Assembly (NCBI RefSeq): GCF_012034205.1
Contig: NZ_JAATEM010000047.1
Span: forward strand, 1 to 33,031
DNA from: Streptomyces composti
Lineage (GTDB): Bacteria; Actinomycetota; Actinomycetes; Streptomycetales; Streptomycetaceae
Direction of reading: 5' to 3'
DNA length: 33,031 bases
Notes under the pieces: generated by a model
Seen by the model: the letters and a program-made list of their open reading frames with translations, nothing else
Database searches by the model: none
What the model was told of the DNA's origin: nothing
Shown: one piece after another, positions 1-8,984 of the stretch
Numbering within the stretch: position 1 is the stretch's first letter
Layout: every line of letters starts with the position of its first letter
Made by a program: the position numbers and the translations under genes

Positions 1-18
1 CGCAAGCGCGAATTGCTG

Positions 19-40
19 GAGTCCCCGCAAGCGGGGACTC
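19..40. repeat. Perfect 10-bp inverted repeat
   Basis: GAGTCCCCGC and its exact reverse complement are separated by AA. It could be a terminator of a gene to the left, or a foldback of the telomeric kind. It resembles the stem of type I-E CRISPR repeats but occurs only once, so no array is called. Confidence 0.6.
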
Positions 41-345
41 TCGGGCTGACTGCAAGGGGCCGGTGCATCATGCGCGGCGCCGTGTAAACCCTGGGAGTCT
101 CAGCTATCACCCCTGCAACGAGTCTGACGGCCCCTCTGGTCCTGCTGCGCCGGCATCATGCAGAGGAGAGGGCTCCGCTGCGCTCCGCCCGAACCCTTCC
201 CTCAACTCATCTGCGTCTTCTGGCCAGTCCAACAATACTTCATGCATCGTACACTCCAACCATCCGCTGATGGAACCCGTCTGTCGACGTGTAACCCTCA
301 AGGACGAACCTTCTTCAAGCGGCTGCATCATGATGACGCGCTGTG

Positions 346-351
346 TATAGT
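346..351 (+). promoter_or_regulatory. Possible -10 box for the helicase gene
   Basis: TATAGT fits the actinobacterial -10 consensus (TANNNT) and lies 96 bases before the start codon in an AT-richer stretch. No good -35 is seen at the right distance; the third GCATCATG copy (325-332) lies where the -35 would be and could be a protein site instead. Confidence 0.3.
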
Positions 352-447
352 TTGGGAACTACATCGCATCACTGTCCTGGCGTATCAGAGTCTCCTGATG
401 ATTCCCTGTCTGAGGCGCGCCGCACTCCGCGATAAGGAGAGTATCGG

Positions 448-2844
448 ATGGCTATGACGAGGCGTGATTTGCGCTCCCATCAGATTGAAGCTGTTGACGC
501 CATTGTGCGCGGTCTTGATGTTCCGCCTGGTGGGATTCCTGTAAACGGCTTGCGTGGTCAGCTCATTGCTGCTTGTGGGACGGGGAAGACGGTCATCGCC
601 GCTTTCGCTGCTCGGGAGATGCTGCCGCGGGGGCGAGTTCTGGTGCTGGTGCCGACGCTGGAGCTGCTGACGCAGACAGTGAAGGAGTGGTATCGGGTCG
701 GGCACAGGGGGCCGGCGGTTGCGGTCTGCTCGCTCCAGGAGGACCCGGAGCTGTGGAACCTCAAGGTGCGGTGTACCACCAACCCGGTGCGGCTGGCGAT
801 GTGGCACGGGGCGGGGCCGGTGACCATCTACGCCACGTACGCGTCGCTGCCGGTGCTCGCCGAGGCGTTCGAGGGCGTCTACGGGCAGCGGTTGGCGCCG
901 GTGGACCTGGCGGTGGTGGACGAGGCGCACCGCACCAGTGGGTCGATGGGGAAGGCGTGGGCGGGCATCCATGACCAGGCGGTGATCCCGGCGGCGCGGC
1001 GGCTGTACATGACGGCGACGCCGCGGATCTGGCAGGAGCGGCCCAACTGGGAGGTGGCCGAGGGCATTCGGGACCCGTTGCCGCAGGAGCTGGCGGCGTC
1101 CATGGACGACGAAGCCGTCTTCGGTCCGGTGCTGTACCGGCTCACTTTGGCGTCGGCGGTGACCCGGGGCCTGCTGGCGCGGTACCAGATCATCGTCGTC
1201 GAGCTGATGGACCCGGTCGTCACGCCGGAGCGGCTGATGGGTGAGGAGCGGCGCAGCGAGGAGGTGCGCGGGCAGCGGCTGGGTGCTCTTCAGGCGGCAT
1301 TGCTGCGCACCATGGCGGACCACGACCTGAATACCTGCATCACCTTCCATCACCGGACGATAGAGGCTCAGGCTTACGCCGAGGGCCTGTCGCGGGTGGC
1401 GGCGAAGCTGCACGCGGACGCCCCGGAGAAGTACCCGAGGCGGATCTGGGCCGACTGGTTGTGCGGGGAGCACGTTCCCGAGCGCCGGCGGGAGGTGCTC
1501 GGCGGCTTCGCGACGACGGCGCGGCGGGCGGTGCTGTCGAACTGCCGGGTCCTGGGGGAAGGCGTGGATATCCGGGCGGTGGACTCGGTGGCGCTGCTGG
1601 ACCCTAAGGGCGCGCCGCACGACATCGTCCAGGCGATCGGGCGGGCGCTGCGGCAGAAGCCGGGAGAGGGGAAGCTGGCCTCTTTGATCGTGCCTGTCTT
1701 TCTGCAGCGCGGGGAGCAGCCGGAGGACATGTTCACCTCGGGAAGCTACCGGCCGCTTATCAAGGTTTTGCAGGGGCTTCGGGCCCACGATGAAGAAGCC
1801 GTGGAATTGCTCGCGATCCCACAAGAGCCGCAGAAAGACGTGGCGCAGCCGTCGGTGAATATCGGTGAGGCGCCCGAGGAAGAAGGAGAGGAAACCCGCC
1901 TGCTGTTGCGTTTTGCCGCGCCGCGGGACCCCGTGATGGTCGCGCAGTGGGTGTCGTTCAACGTCATCGACACCGAGCGGCAGGACTGGGCGCGCGGCTA
2001 CGCCGCCGCCCGCCGGTACCAGGAGCGGGAGCAGCATCTGCGGGTGCCGTACGACCACAGGGAAGGCGCCTACCCGCTCGGGCAGTGGATCGCCGAGCAG
2101 CGCCGCGCCTACGGGGCCGGACAGATGACCAGCAAGCGGGCCGAGCGGCTCGAGGCCCTCGGGATGATGTGGGACGCCACCGACGCGGCCTTCCAGGAGA
2201 ACCTGGCCGCCGCCCGGGTCTACTACGAGCAGCACTGGACCCTGTGCGCGCCCCGGACAGCGACCGCCCTGGACCGGCCCATCGGGCAATGGCTGTCGAA
2301 TTTGAGGCGGCCCGGCGCGCTGGCCGGCCACCCCGAACGGGAGGCCGCGCTGGCGGCCATCGACCCGGACTGGAACCCGAACTGGCCCGTCACCTGGCAG
2401 CGGCACTACGCCGCCGTACGCGAACTCCTCGCCGAGGAGGACACCACCCTCACCGAACTGCTGCCAGGCGTCACCGTGCACGGCATGGACGTCGGCAAGT
2501 GGCTGGCCAGACAGCGTGAACACGCGGTATGGCAGGCCCTGCTGCCGCAGCAGCGTGAACGCCTGGAGCAGCTCGGCATCACGGCACTGGCCGCGCCGAA
2601 GGATGCCCCGGCCAAGGCGCGTGGCGGCGCCGAGAGCGCCTTCGAGCGGGGTGTGGAGGCCCTGCGTCAGTACCGGTTGCGGGAAGGCCACCTGACCGTC
2701 CCCAGGACCCACGTAGAGACCCTGCCGGACGGCACCCAGGTCAAGCTCGGCGTGTTCTTGTCGAACACCAAGACCAGGCGTGCCAAGCTCACCGAGGAAC
2801 GGCGGAAGATGCTGGCCGGCCTCGGGCTCGACTGGGCCACCTGA
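448..2844 (+). CDS. DEAH-box helicase with helicase-associated (HA) repeats, telomere-adjacent type
   Basis: A superfamily 2 helicase of 798 aa. Walker A is GTGKT at residues 44-48, the DEAH box is at 158-161, motif III is TATPR at 189-193, and motif VI is QAIGRALR at about 395-402. The C-terminal third carries about four degenerate HA repeats (roughly residues 514-576, 582-650, 655-715 and 731-798), each with a W/F-x-x-x-x-A start and a G-x-W/F-L core. HA repeats are thought to bind DNA. The ATG is preceded by AAGGAGA at 434-440, 7 bases upstream. Related helicase-like genes lie next to telomeres of Streptomyces chromosomes and plasmids (the ttrA type, linked to conjugal transfer); this gene reads inward from the left edge, as expected for that position. 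The helicase call is firm; the ttrA equivalence is inference. Confidence 0.9.
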   Translation: MAMTRRDLRSHQIEAVDAIVRGLDVPPGGIPVNGLRGQLIAACGTGKTVIAAFAAREMLPRGRVLVLVPTLELLTQTVKEWYRVGHRGPAVAVCSLQEDPELWNLKVRCTTNPVRLAMWHGAGPVTIYATYASLPVLAEAFEGVYGQRLAPVDLAVVDEAHRTSGSMGKAWAGIHDQAVIPAARRLYMTATPRIWQERPNWEVAEGIRDPLPQELAASMDDEAVFGPVLYRLTLASAVTRGLLARYQIIVVELMDPVVTPERLMGEERRSEEVRGQRLGALQAALLRTMADHDLNTCITFHHRTIEAQAYAEGLSRVAAKLHADAPEKYPRRIWADWLCGEHVPERRREVLGGFATTARRAVLSNCRVLGEGVDIRAVDSVALLDPKGAPHDIVQAIGRALRQKPGEGKLASLIVPVFLQRGEQPEDMFTSGSYRPLIKVLQGLRAHDEEAVELLAIPQEPQKDVAQPSVNIGEAPEEEGEETRLLLRFAAPRDPVMVAQWVSFNVIDTERQDWARGYAAARRYQEREQHLRVPYDHREGAYPLGQWIAEQRRAYGAGQMTSKRAERLEALGMMWDATDAAFQENLAAARVYYEQHWTLCAPRTATALDRPIGQWLSNLRRPGALAGHPEREAALAAIDPDWNPNWPVTWQRHYAAVRELLAEEDTTLTELLPGVTVHGMDVGKWLARQREHAVWQALLPQQRERLEQLGITALAAPKDAPAKARGGAESAFERGVEALRQYRLREGHLTVPRTHVETLPDGTQVKLGVFLSNTKTRRAKLTEERRKMLAGLGLDWAT

Positions 2845-2874
2845 ACCGGCCGGGCTGTCGGCATCATGAGAGCC

Positions 2875-2982
2875 ATGGACGATGCGCGCGACGTCCTCAC
2901 CGAGGACGAGATCAACGACCTGCTCCATGGCGACCGCGACGCCGGATGGGACGCGGACGACGAATACGAGTGGGTGAGGTGA
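2875..2982 (+). CDS. Tiny acidic ORF after the helicase
   Basis: This ORF codes for 35 residues, rich in Asp and Glu (MDDARDVLTEDEINDLL at the start, EYEWVR at the end). It begins 30 bases after the helicase stop, on the same strand. A start three codons earlier at 2866 is possible; that ATG lies in a fourth GCATCATG copy (2861-2868). Codon third positions are mostly G or C. No family is recognised. It may be a small partner of the helicase, or not a gene. Confidence 0.4.
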   Translation: MDDARDVLTEDEINDLLHGDRDAGWDADDEYEWVR

Positions 2983-2988
2983 ACACAG

Positions 2989-3034
2989 ACAGGCACCCGG
3001 GTGGAAGCCGTCACTCTCCCGACTGGGTGCCTGT
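2989..3034 (+). terminator. Hairpin, likely terminator of the helicase transcript
   Basis: ACAGGCACCC (2989-2998) is exactly complementary to GGGTGCCTGT (3025-3034) across a 26-base loop. It starts 6 bases after the stop of the small ORF. It has no T run, as is common for Streptomyces terminators. Confidence 0.45.
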
Positions 3035-3238
3035 GGGTGGCAGACCTGCGACCTCGAACAGGACACCAACGGAGTCACTTGGGCGCAGAAGCGGGCCGTG
3101 CGGCGGCAGGCAGCGTGCTTGGCAGCAGCAGCCCTAGAACGTCACGTCATGGCGGGCTGGCGGCCCCGCGGCGGAAGCGGATGGACTCTGCGATGGGTTC
3201 GGTCTACGTAGGGGTGGACGCCTCACTTCCGGATCGTC

Positions 3239-3991
3239 TCAGACCAGTCCCCCCGCCGATCCGCCGTCCAGTCGGCACATCATGCCGTTGGCCACCGGGC
3301 CGAGGCCGATCATGTACCTCAGGCTCTGGAAACACGACTCGAAATCGATGAGTTCGTCAATCACGAGGTTGGTGTTGGACCGGCGCAGGAACAGCCGGGT
3401 GACCTCCTCCTCGGTGGTCCCGCGCTGCTCAGCGACCCGCTGGAGGCCTCGTACCTTCTCCCGGTCGGCGAGGGGCCCCAGCAGCAGGGTGGAGACGCTG
3501 GCGTTGCGGCCGCGTGCGGTGGAGGCCAGCGTGCCGGTCAGCACCCGCAGCGCCGCCTTGCTGGCAGAGTAGACGCCGGACTGCTCGCGGGCGTGGTAGA
3601 TCGCGTCGGAGTTGACGACGACGACCGAGCAGAAGCGGTCGCGTGGTGCGAGCAGCAGGTCGAGCAACAGGCGATAGGGCACCAGCGCGTTGACGCGGAA
3701 GACGCTTTCCAGCTCCTGCAGTGAGGGCGTGCCCGCCTTCTGGTCGGGGTAGCGGACCGCGTTGTACACGACCGCGTCCGGGGCGTCGCCGATCTTCTCG
3801 GGAAGCCATTCCAGCGTCTCCGGGAGGGAGAGATCGGCCTGGATGTAGTCCAGGTCGGCGGGTAGGTCCGTCTCACCGGCGGGCCGCCGGCCCAGTGCCG
3901 TCACAGCCCAGCCCTCCGCCGCCATACGACCGGCGAGATGCGCGCCCAGGTTCTGGCTGGCCCCGAGAACAAGCGCTCGCTTCTTCTCCAT
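3239..3991 (-). CDS. Short-chain dehydrogenase/reductase (SDR)
   Basis: Classical SDR of 250 aa, an NAD(P)-dependent oxidoreductase. It has the nucleotide-binding glycine motif GASQNLG at residues 10-16 and a full catalytic tetrad: N101, S128, Y141 and K145 (YSASK). Length is normal for the family. It is the last gene of the leftward operon: its ATG follows the methyltransferase stop by only 3 bases, so the two are probably co-translated. The substrate cannot be told; the neighbours suggest a carbonyl or hydroxyl on a peptide- or amino-acid-derived product. Confidence 0.88.
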   Translation of the reverse strand: MEKKRALVLGASQNLGAHLAGRMAAEGWAVTALGRRPAGETDLPADLDYIQADLSLPETLEWLPEKIGDAPDAVVYNAVRYPDQKAGTPSLQELESVFRVNALVPYRLLLDLLLAPRDRFCSVVVVNSDAIYHAREQSGVYSASKAALRVLTGTLASTARGRNASVSTLLLGPLADREKVRGLQRVAEQRGTTEEEVTRLFLRRSNTNLVIDELIDFESCFQSLRYMIGLGPVANGMMCRLDGGSAGGLV

Positions 3992-3994
3992 GCC

Positions 3995-4663
3995 TCACCC
4001 CTTGCAGCTGACGAGGAGACCGTTCCTGGTCCCGATGAACGCGGAGAACAGCCGTGTGCTCTTTCCCACAGCGCGGTTGTAGGTGTGGATGGCCTTCAAC
4101 TCCTGCGTGCCGTCTGCGTCGTCGGCCGACTCGCCGCTGAAGTCGCCCAGCGCGAAGGCGTCGTCGGCGACGAGCAGCCCGCCCGGCTCGAGCAGCGGGA
4201 AGCCAGCGGCGAGGTAGCGGGGATAGGACTTCTTGTCGCCGTCGATGAAGAGCATGCCGACCGACTCTGGGGGCACCGTGGACAAGTAGTCCACCGCGTC
4301 GCCCACGACGACCTCCACCCGGTCGGCAACTCCCGCCTTCTCGAGGTTGCGGCGGGCCAGGTCGGCGGCCCGGGAATCGATCTCGAGGGTGGTCACTCGT
4401 CCGCCCTCGGGCAGACCGCGCGCGAGATGGATCGTGGAGAAGCCGAACAGGGTGCCGATCTCGATCACGTGCCGCGGACGCCTCAGCCCGACGAGCATCT
4501 GCAGCACGCGGGCGGCGTTGTCATCGACCTGGATCGCCGGCATTCCCTGGTCCAGAACCGCATAGCGCAGGATCTCCTCCAGGACCGGCTCGCGGTTGCC
4601 GAGGACGGCCCGCACATAGTCGGTGGGAAAACCGTCGCGGGCAGGGGCGCTCGTCTCAGGCAA
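3995..4663 (-). CDS. SAM-dependent O-methyltransferase, CCoAOMT-like (family 3)
   Basis: Class I methyltransferase of 222 aa, the usual length for metal-dependent O-methyltransferases. The SAM-binding motif I is VIEIGTLFGFST at residues 66-77. D141 (in FIDGDKKSY) and D167-D168 (in VADDAF) match the divalent-metal ligands of caffeoyl-CoA-type enzymes. I chose a TTG start at 4663 because AGGAGG lies at 4675-4670, 6 bases upstream, and because the frame then overlaps the peptidase gene by only 8 bases; the same frame stays open upstream to 4870, but that part reads like a shadow of the peptidase gene. The likely role is methylation of a hydroxyl (often catechol-like) group on the pathway product. 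Confidence 0.88.
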   Translation of the reverse strand: MPETSAPARDGFPTDYVRAVLGNREPVLEEILRYAVLDQGMPAIQVDDNAARVLQMLVGLRRPRHVIEIGTLFGFSTIHLARGLPEGGRVTTLEIDSRAADLARRNLEKAGVADRVEVVVGDAVDYLSTVPPESVGMLFIDGDKKSYPRYLAAGFPLLEPGGLLVADDAFALGDFSGESADDADGTQELKAIHTYNRAVGKSTRLFSAFIGTRNGLLVSCKG

Positions 4664-6443
4664 CGCTAACCTCCTGGTCGCTGTCGTCCTCATAGAAGGC
4701 GAACGCCGCCGTGCAGTCGGGCTCCTGACTTGGCGCGTCGTAGTCGAAACAGGCGGTGAAGCGGCTCCGCAGCTTAGGGTGGGCGGGGATCTGCTCCAGG
4801 GAGAGGCGTTGGTAGGGAGCGAACATCTCAGCGCTCTGGGCGGCTCCCCATAGGTAGGAGAAGTAGGCACCGGGGTTGGCGCGCAGCATCGGCCAGGTGA
4901 AGTAGGTGAGGAAGTCCCCCACGGAGCAGTGGCGGGAGATCCCGAAGCGCTCCTCGAGCCGGTGGAACGCCTCGAGGACCCCGCCCTGCGGACGGCGGTG
5001 GATCTCGAAGTCCAGCGCGGCGGTGACCGCCCGGTCCACGTACGTGCCCTGGTACTCCAGCTTCTTGATGCGCTGGCACTGGGCCAGCCCGTCCCGGTCC
5101 TGGGCGGAGAGGGGGAGGTGACGGCCGAACTCCGGATGGAACACCCACCGCTCGAACCACATGCTCAGGTTCTCCAGCCGCTCCAGCGGGAGGTACTCCA
5201 GCCCGGACTGGTTGGGGATCCGCTTGCGGATCAGCAGGTGGTTGACGGCGTGGCCGAACTCGTGGAAGAGGCTGTGCACGTTCTGGAAGGTGATGTGGCG
5301 GACGCCGTCCGGGCTGCGCCGGAAGCGGCACGAGACGTAGGCCACGGGCCTCTGCACCAGTCCGCTCCAGTCGGTCCGGTTGCGGATGCCGGTGGTCGTG
5401 TTCGCCTTGAGCGTTTTGTGGTCGGTGTCCCACAGGTCGAAGTGGATGTGGCCGATCTCCTCGTCGCCGGCCCGCACCGCGCAGGTCAGGACGTGGTCGT
5501 GGGTGCCGGAAACGGGTCGCACCTCCAGGCCGAAGGCGGTGCGGGCCACCGCGAAGACGAAGTCCAGGCATGCGGCCAGCGGGAACTGGGGCAGGGGGGC
5601 GGTGCCGGACACGGTGCGCATGAAGGCGCCGAAATGGTCCATGGGGGACTCGGTGGCACCGGTCACCTCCTGGACCCTCGCCGCCAGCGCGTCGTAACTG
5701 CGCAGCGCCTGGTCGAGGTAGTGTTCGAGGAAGTCGGCGATGGTGGCCTGAGGGACACCGCACTTGCGCAGCGTTTGGTCCAGGGTCGTCTCGTATCCCG
5801 CGGCAGAACTCTGACGTCGTTGTTCGGCGATCATCCCGTCGACGGCGGCGACCAGAGCGTCCTGGTGGCGGTCGCGCATCATCCGCCACGCCCGGACCAG
5901 CTTCGCCCGCCGGGCGGTGTCGGTCGTGCCGCTGGTCAGGCGGTAGAACACGGCCGCGGGTCCGGCGCCGCCGACGTTCACCCCGAGTCGCTTCAGCAGA
6001 TCGAGTTGGTCCTGCTGGATCGTGTGGAGAACGTCCTTCGCCTCGGCCAGCAGCTCCGCTATCCGCTCGTCGCCCTGAAGGTCCGGCGCCTGGCTCTTGT
6101 GTCGCAGCTGCTCCAACAGGCGATGGCGGGATTCCTCCGCCTCCGGATCGGCACAGCGCAGCGGTTCGAGCAGGGCGATCAGCCGTTCGTCAATCTCCGG
6201 AGCGTTGTAGAAACGGTCTCGCCACGGGAGGAGCCGGTCGTAGTTGACGTGCCGCTCGTTGGCTTCCAGGTACAGGAAGACGTACGCCACGTTGTTGTAG
6301 ATGGAGACGATCTCCACCAGGAGGTCCTGCGTCAGGGCCGGTTCGGCGATGATGGCCCGCAGCCGGGCCATCATCCCGTGTAACGACTCGTCCATGGCGG
6401 CGACGCTGGCCCTGTCCGGGGCGGTGAGGGTGTCTACGGACAT
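4656..6443 (-). CDS. M3-family (oligopeptidase-like) zinc metallopeptidase
   Basis: Protein of 595 aa with the zinc motif HEFGH at residues 394-398. E424, in LENLSMWFERWVF, fits the third zinc ligand of M3 enzymes such as thimet oligopeptidase and PepF. The C-terminal stretch near residue 540 (AYFSYLWG) matches the substrate-facing YSYLW segment of the family. No signal peptide is seen, so it is probably cytosolic. M3 enzymes cut short peptides of up to about 20 residues inside a closed channel. In this operon it is the obvious candidate to trim or degrade the 54-aa acidic peptide or its leader; that link is inference. Its start overlaps the upstream gene by 10 bases and has a GAGGAG site. 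Confidence 0.88.
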   Translation of the reverse strand: MSVDTLTAPDRASVAAMDESLHGMMARLRAIIAEPALTQDLLVEIVSIYNNVAYVFLYLEANERHVNYDRLLPWRDRFYNAPEIDERLIALLEPLRCADPEAEESRHRLLEQLRHKSQAPDLQGDERIAELLAEAKDVLHTIQQDQLDLLKRLGVNVGGAGPAAVFYRLTSGTTDTARRAKLVRAWRMMRDRHQDALVAAVDGMIAEQRRQSSAAGYETTLDQTLRKCGVPQATIADFLEHYLDQALRSYDALAARVQEVTGATESPMDHFGAFMRTVSGTAPLPQFPLAACLDFVFAVARTAFGLEVRPVSGTHDHVLTCAVRAGDEEIGHIHFDLWDTDHKTLKANTTTGIRNRTDWSGLVQRPVAYVSCRFRRSPDGVRHITFQNVHSLFHEFGHAVNHLLIRKRIPNQSGLEYLPLERLENLSMWFERWVFHPEFGRHLPLSAQDRDGLAQCQRIKKLEYQGTYVDRAVTAALDFEIHRRPQGGVLEAFHRLEERFGISRHCSVGDFLTYFTWPMLRANPGAYFSYLWGAAQSAEMFAPYQRLSLEQIPAHPKLRSRFTACFDYDAPSQEPDCTAAFAFYEDDSDQEVSVA

Positions 6444-7642
6444 GGCGGGGACTCCTCGTCGAGGGGCTGAAACCTGAAGTGGTAGAGGTCACCGGAGTAG
6501 GAGGCGCAGTACATGCTGCCGTCGGGACCGGCCACCGGAGTGATGTCCATGGCGGGTTCGTGGTCGGCGAGCCCCAGCACCTGACTGCTTTCCCAACGGA
6601 ACCGGCCGTCCTGTCTGCCGAGGCAGACGATGTTGCCGTTCCGGGCCGTGGCGATGAAGTCGCCGTCGGGCAGGACGCTGAAGGAGGTGTACTCGCGAGG
6701 TGCGCCGTGCGGAGAGGTCCAGACGATGTCGTGCGTGCGGATGTCGAGCCCGGCGACCGTATCGCGTTGCGTACCGACCGCCAGGATCCCGCCCGAGACG
6801 GCGGGACTGCCGGTGATCTTGGCGTTGAGGAACACCTCACCTAGCACCTGCCCCTTGCTGCTGTCGAGGAAGAGGCACTGCCCGTTCACCGGGCAGACGG
6901 CGACCTTGCCCGTCGTGTGCAGTGCGGCCGGGGACGCCTTGATCGCGTGCCCGATCTCCTGCTGCCACAGCTCGGTCCCGTCTGGGGCGAGAGCCAGGAC
7001 GTGTTCGGCGCAGCAGAGGACGGCGGTGTCCATCTCGGTGGTGACGGGGCTGGCGTATGGGTCGCGATGGGCCGCGGTGCCTGCGTGGCCGGCGTGCCAG
7101 GGGCGCGGCAGGGGCCTCTCGAACACCTGGGCTCCGGTGTCCAGGTTCAAGCCGAGGCAGCGACTGTGGAACGCGGCGATGACCAGGACATCCGATGCGG
7201 GAAGAACGGTCGGGGTCGCGTAGACCGGCACCCCGACCTCGGCGGACCACACCAGCGCGCCCTTCAGGTCGAAGCAGGCCACCAGCCCGCTCGTCGCGGC
7301 CACCACCACCCGTCGGCGCCGTCCATCGAGCACCAGGGAGGCGTACACCGGGCTGTCCATCCGGCGTTTCCAGTACACCTTGCTCAACGTGCGGTCGAGG
7401 AACCGGACGTATCCGTCGTAGCCGGCGACGACGACTCCAGCGCCGATGACCACGGCTGGGCTGGCGCTGACCGGCACGGGAACGGTCCGGCCGAGCCGTT
7501 CGTTCTCATAGGTCACACGCCGATGTCCGCAGACCATCGGCTCCCGGTCCCATCGGCTGTCCTGCCCGGCCTTTCCCGGCAGGACGAGCACATTCTTGGC
7601 GGGGTCGTGCCGGAACGCCGGTCCCCTGGGCGGCTCACGCAA
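6434..7642 (-). CDS. PQQ-type beta-propeller repeat protein
   Basis: Protein of 402 aa made of beta-propeller blades of the PQQ/WD-like type. Blade signatures with a Trp or hydrophobic residue followed by E/Q-x-G and S/A-T/S-P occur near residues 130-145, 224-240, 264-282 and 305-325. No signal peptide or lipobox is visible, unlike BamB or PQQ dehydrogenases, so it may be a cytosolic scaffold or binding protein rather than a PQQ enzyme. The start is a TTG with GGAGGT 5 bases upstream, overlapping the end of the MATE gene by 8 bases. The role in the pathway is unknown; propellers often hold peptides or partner proteins. Confidence 0.8.
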   Translation of the reverse strand: MREPPRGPAFRHDPAKNVLVLPGKAGQDSRWDREPMVCGHRRVTYENERLGRTVPVPVSASPAVVIGAGVVVAGYDGYVRFLDRTLSKVYWKRRMDSPVYASLVLDGRRRRVVVAATSGLVACFDLKGALVWSAEVGVPVYATPTVLPASDVLVIAAFHSRCLGLNLDTGAQVFERPLPRPWHAGHAGTAAHRDPYASPVTTEMDTAVLCCAEHVLALAPDGTELWQQEIGHAIKASPAALHTTGKVAVCPVNGQCLFLDSSKGQVLGEVFLNAKITGSPAVSGGILAVGTQRDTVAGLDIRTHDIVWTSPHGAPREYTSFSVLPDGDFIATARNGNIVCLGRQDGRFRWESSQVLGLADHEPAMDITPVAGPDGSMYCASYSGDLYHFRFQPLDEESPPCP

Positions 7643-8984
7643 CGCCGACCTCCGTTCCCACCTGGACCTCTCGGCGGAGCATGCGCCAGAAGACGGCTGC
7701 CTGGACGGCCGTCGCCACCCCGTTGGAGGCGACGGCGAGGAAGGCCGAATCGAGCAGGAAGACGGCGCACCATGACAGCGGGATCGTCAGCAGGTAGGTC
7801 GCCAGGGTGGACGCGACGAACAGGACGGCGCCGCGCTGGTGGACGACCAGGAGCGTGGCCAGAGACTGGTCGATGAGGTAGGCCGGCAGGTAGAGCAGAT
7901 AGGCCAGCAGCAGTACGACGGCCAGCGAGCGGTCGAGGCCGGGGCTGGCGAATGCCGCGACCAGCCAGGGCGAGGCCATGACGACGAGCAGCGCGGCCAC
8001 GGCCGTCGGCACGGCGGCATAGCTCAGCAGTGTCCGTACCGTCCTCACCCGGTCGGCTCCCTCCTGGCCGACCGCGTAGCCGTAGTAGACGAAGGTGGCC
8101 TGGAAGCACGCCTGCGGCACACGGCAGAAGACGGTGTAGATGTTGGCTGCGATGACGCTGGCGGCCAGCGTCTTGACCCCCATGGTGCCGATGAACGTCA
8201 TGGGGACGATGGATCCCACGTAGTCGTTGACATGGCGGGCACCGACACCCGCCCCGGCCACAGATGTGGAGCGCAGCTCCCGCAGGACGGCGGCTCGCTT
8301 CGGCCCGTCGAAGCGCTCACCGCGCGTCCTCATGTGAGCCGCGAACGTCCATGCGGCCGTCGCGGCCATCACGGTGTTGGCGATCACGGTTGCGGTCGCT
8401 ACGGCGCTCTCTGGAGAGGAGAAGAACCGTGCCCACCCGGTTTCGAGGAACACCCAGTTGAACAGCGCGTTGATACCGAAACCGAGAACGAGCGTCGCGA
8501 GCGAGCGGTTCTTGGCACCGCAGGTCTTGAGGGCCTCGTTGAACGCGGCGTAGAGCATGACCACTCCGACGCCGTACAGCCGCACCTGCATGTAGTCGCC
8601 CAGCAGTGGGACGAGGTCCCGATCCTGCCGGAGCAGGGTCAGCACGGGCTCCCTCACCGCGGCGAGGAGCAGCGCGGCCAGTTGACACAGTGCCAGCGTC
8701 ACCAGCAGGGCTGCCGCAAGCGACGGCAGACGTCGTGCCGTCGCGCCCTGTCCTTCGGCGATGGCGAGCCGCCCGGCGAACGCATCGATCACCCCGAGGA
8801 AGAAGGCCGAGACGCCCATGAGGAGAACGCTTCCCTGGCCTACGGCAGCGACGTGGCTGACTCCCTTGGGTGCGACCATCAGCAGGTCGACCATCCCGAA
8901 TCCGGTGGTCACCAGGCCGACTGCGAGCATCACCCCGGCGAATCCGGCGTAGTTGCCGACGGTGAGGCGGGTGTGTTCCCTCAC
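7635..8984 (-). CDS. MATE-family efflux transporter
   Basis: Hydrophobic protein of 449 aa with about 12 predicted membrane segments and the MATE-like layout of two six-helix halves. The first half has the VGLVTTGFGMVDLLMV helix and the helix around INALFNWVFLETG; the second half starts near residue 240. Such carriers export small molecules or peptides using a Na+ or H+ gradient. The GTG start forms a GTGA overlap with the TPR gene stop. Its place in the operon suggests that it exports the product and gives self-protection. Confidence 0.82.
   Translation of the reverse strand: MREHTRLTVGNYAGFAGVMLAVGLVTTGFGMVDLLMVAPKGVSHVAAVGQGSVLLMGVSAFFLGVIDAFAGRLAIAEGQGATARRLPSLAAALLVTLALCQLAALLLAAVREPVLTLLRQDRDLVPLLGDYMQVRLYGVGVVMLYAAFNEALKTCGAKNRSLATLVLGFGINALFNWVFLETGWARFFSSPESAVATATVIANTVMAATAAWTFAAHMRTRGERFDGPKRAAVLRELRSTSVAGAGVGARHVNDYVGSIVPMTFIGTMGVKTLAASVIAANIYTVFCRVPQACFQATFVYYGYAVGQEGADRVRTVRTLLSYAAVPTAVAALLVVMASPWLVAAFASPGLDRSLAVVLLLAYLLYLPAYLIDQSLATLLVVHQRGAVLFVASTLATYLLTIPLSWCAVFLLDSAFLAVASNGVATAVQAAVFWRMLRREVQVGTEVGVA

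Larger units (their letters stand above)
1..447. other. Hairpin-rich leader before the helicase gene
   Basis: No convincing gene is seen here; short ORFs overlap on both strands without a ribosome binding site. The stretch has several small inverted repeats: 1-8, a perfect 10-bp stem at 19-40, CCATC/GATGG near 260-273, the 10-bp palindrome CATCATGATG at 326-335, and ATCAG/CTGAT at 384-399. The 8-mer GCATCATG occurs at 65-72, 153-160 and 325-332. Closely spaced palindromes are typical of Streptomyces telomeres, but the sequence does not match the archetypal telomere start that I know, and I cannot tell whether base 1 is a replicon end. Confidence 0.4.

Noticed and set aside
19..40. Possible type I-E CRISPR repeat
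   Set aside because: The stem resembles such repeats, but there is a single copy, no spacer periodicity and no cas gene.
385..3078. An open frame of 897 codons on the minus strand opposite the helicase gene
   Set aside because: It is a by-product of the G/C third-position bias of the helicase gene. The product is Pro/Arg/His-rich with no family features, while the plus strand has complete helicase motifs.
4929..6383. Open frame of 484 codons on the plus strand opposite the M3 peptidase gene
   Set aside because: The product is a low-complexity Val/Gly/Asp/Arg shadow; the minus-strand protein has an intact zinc site and good start signal.
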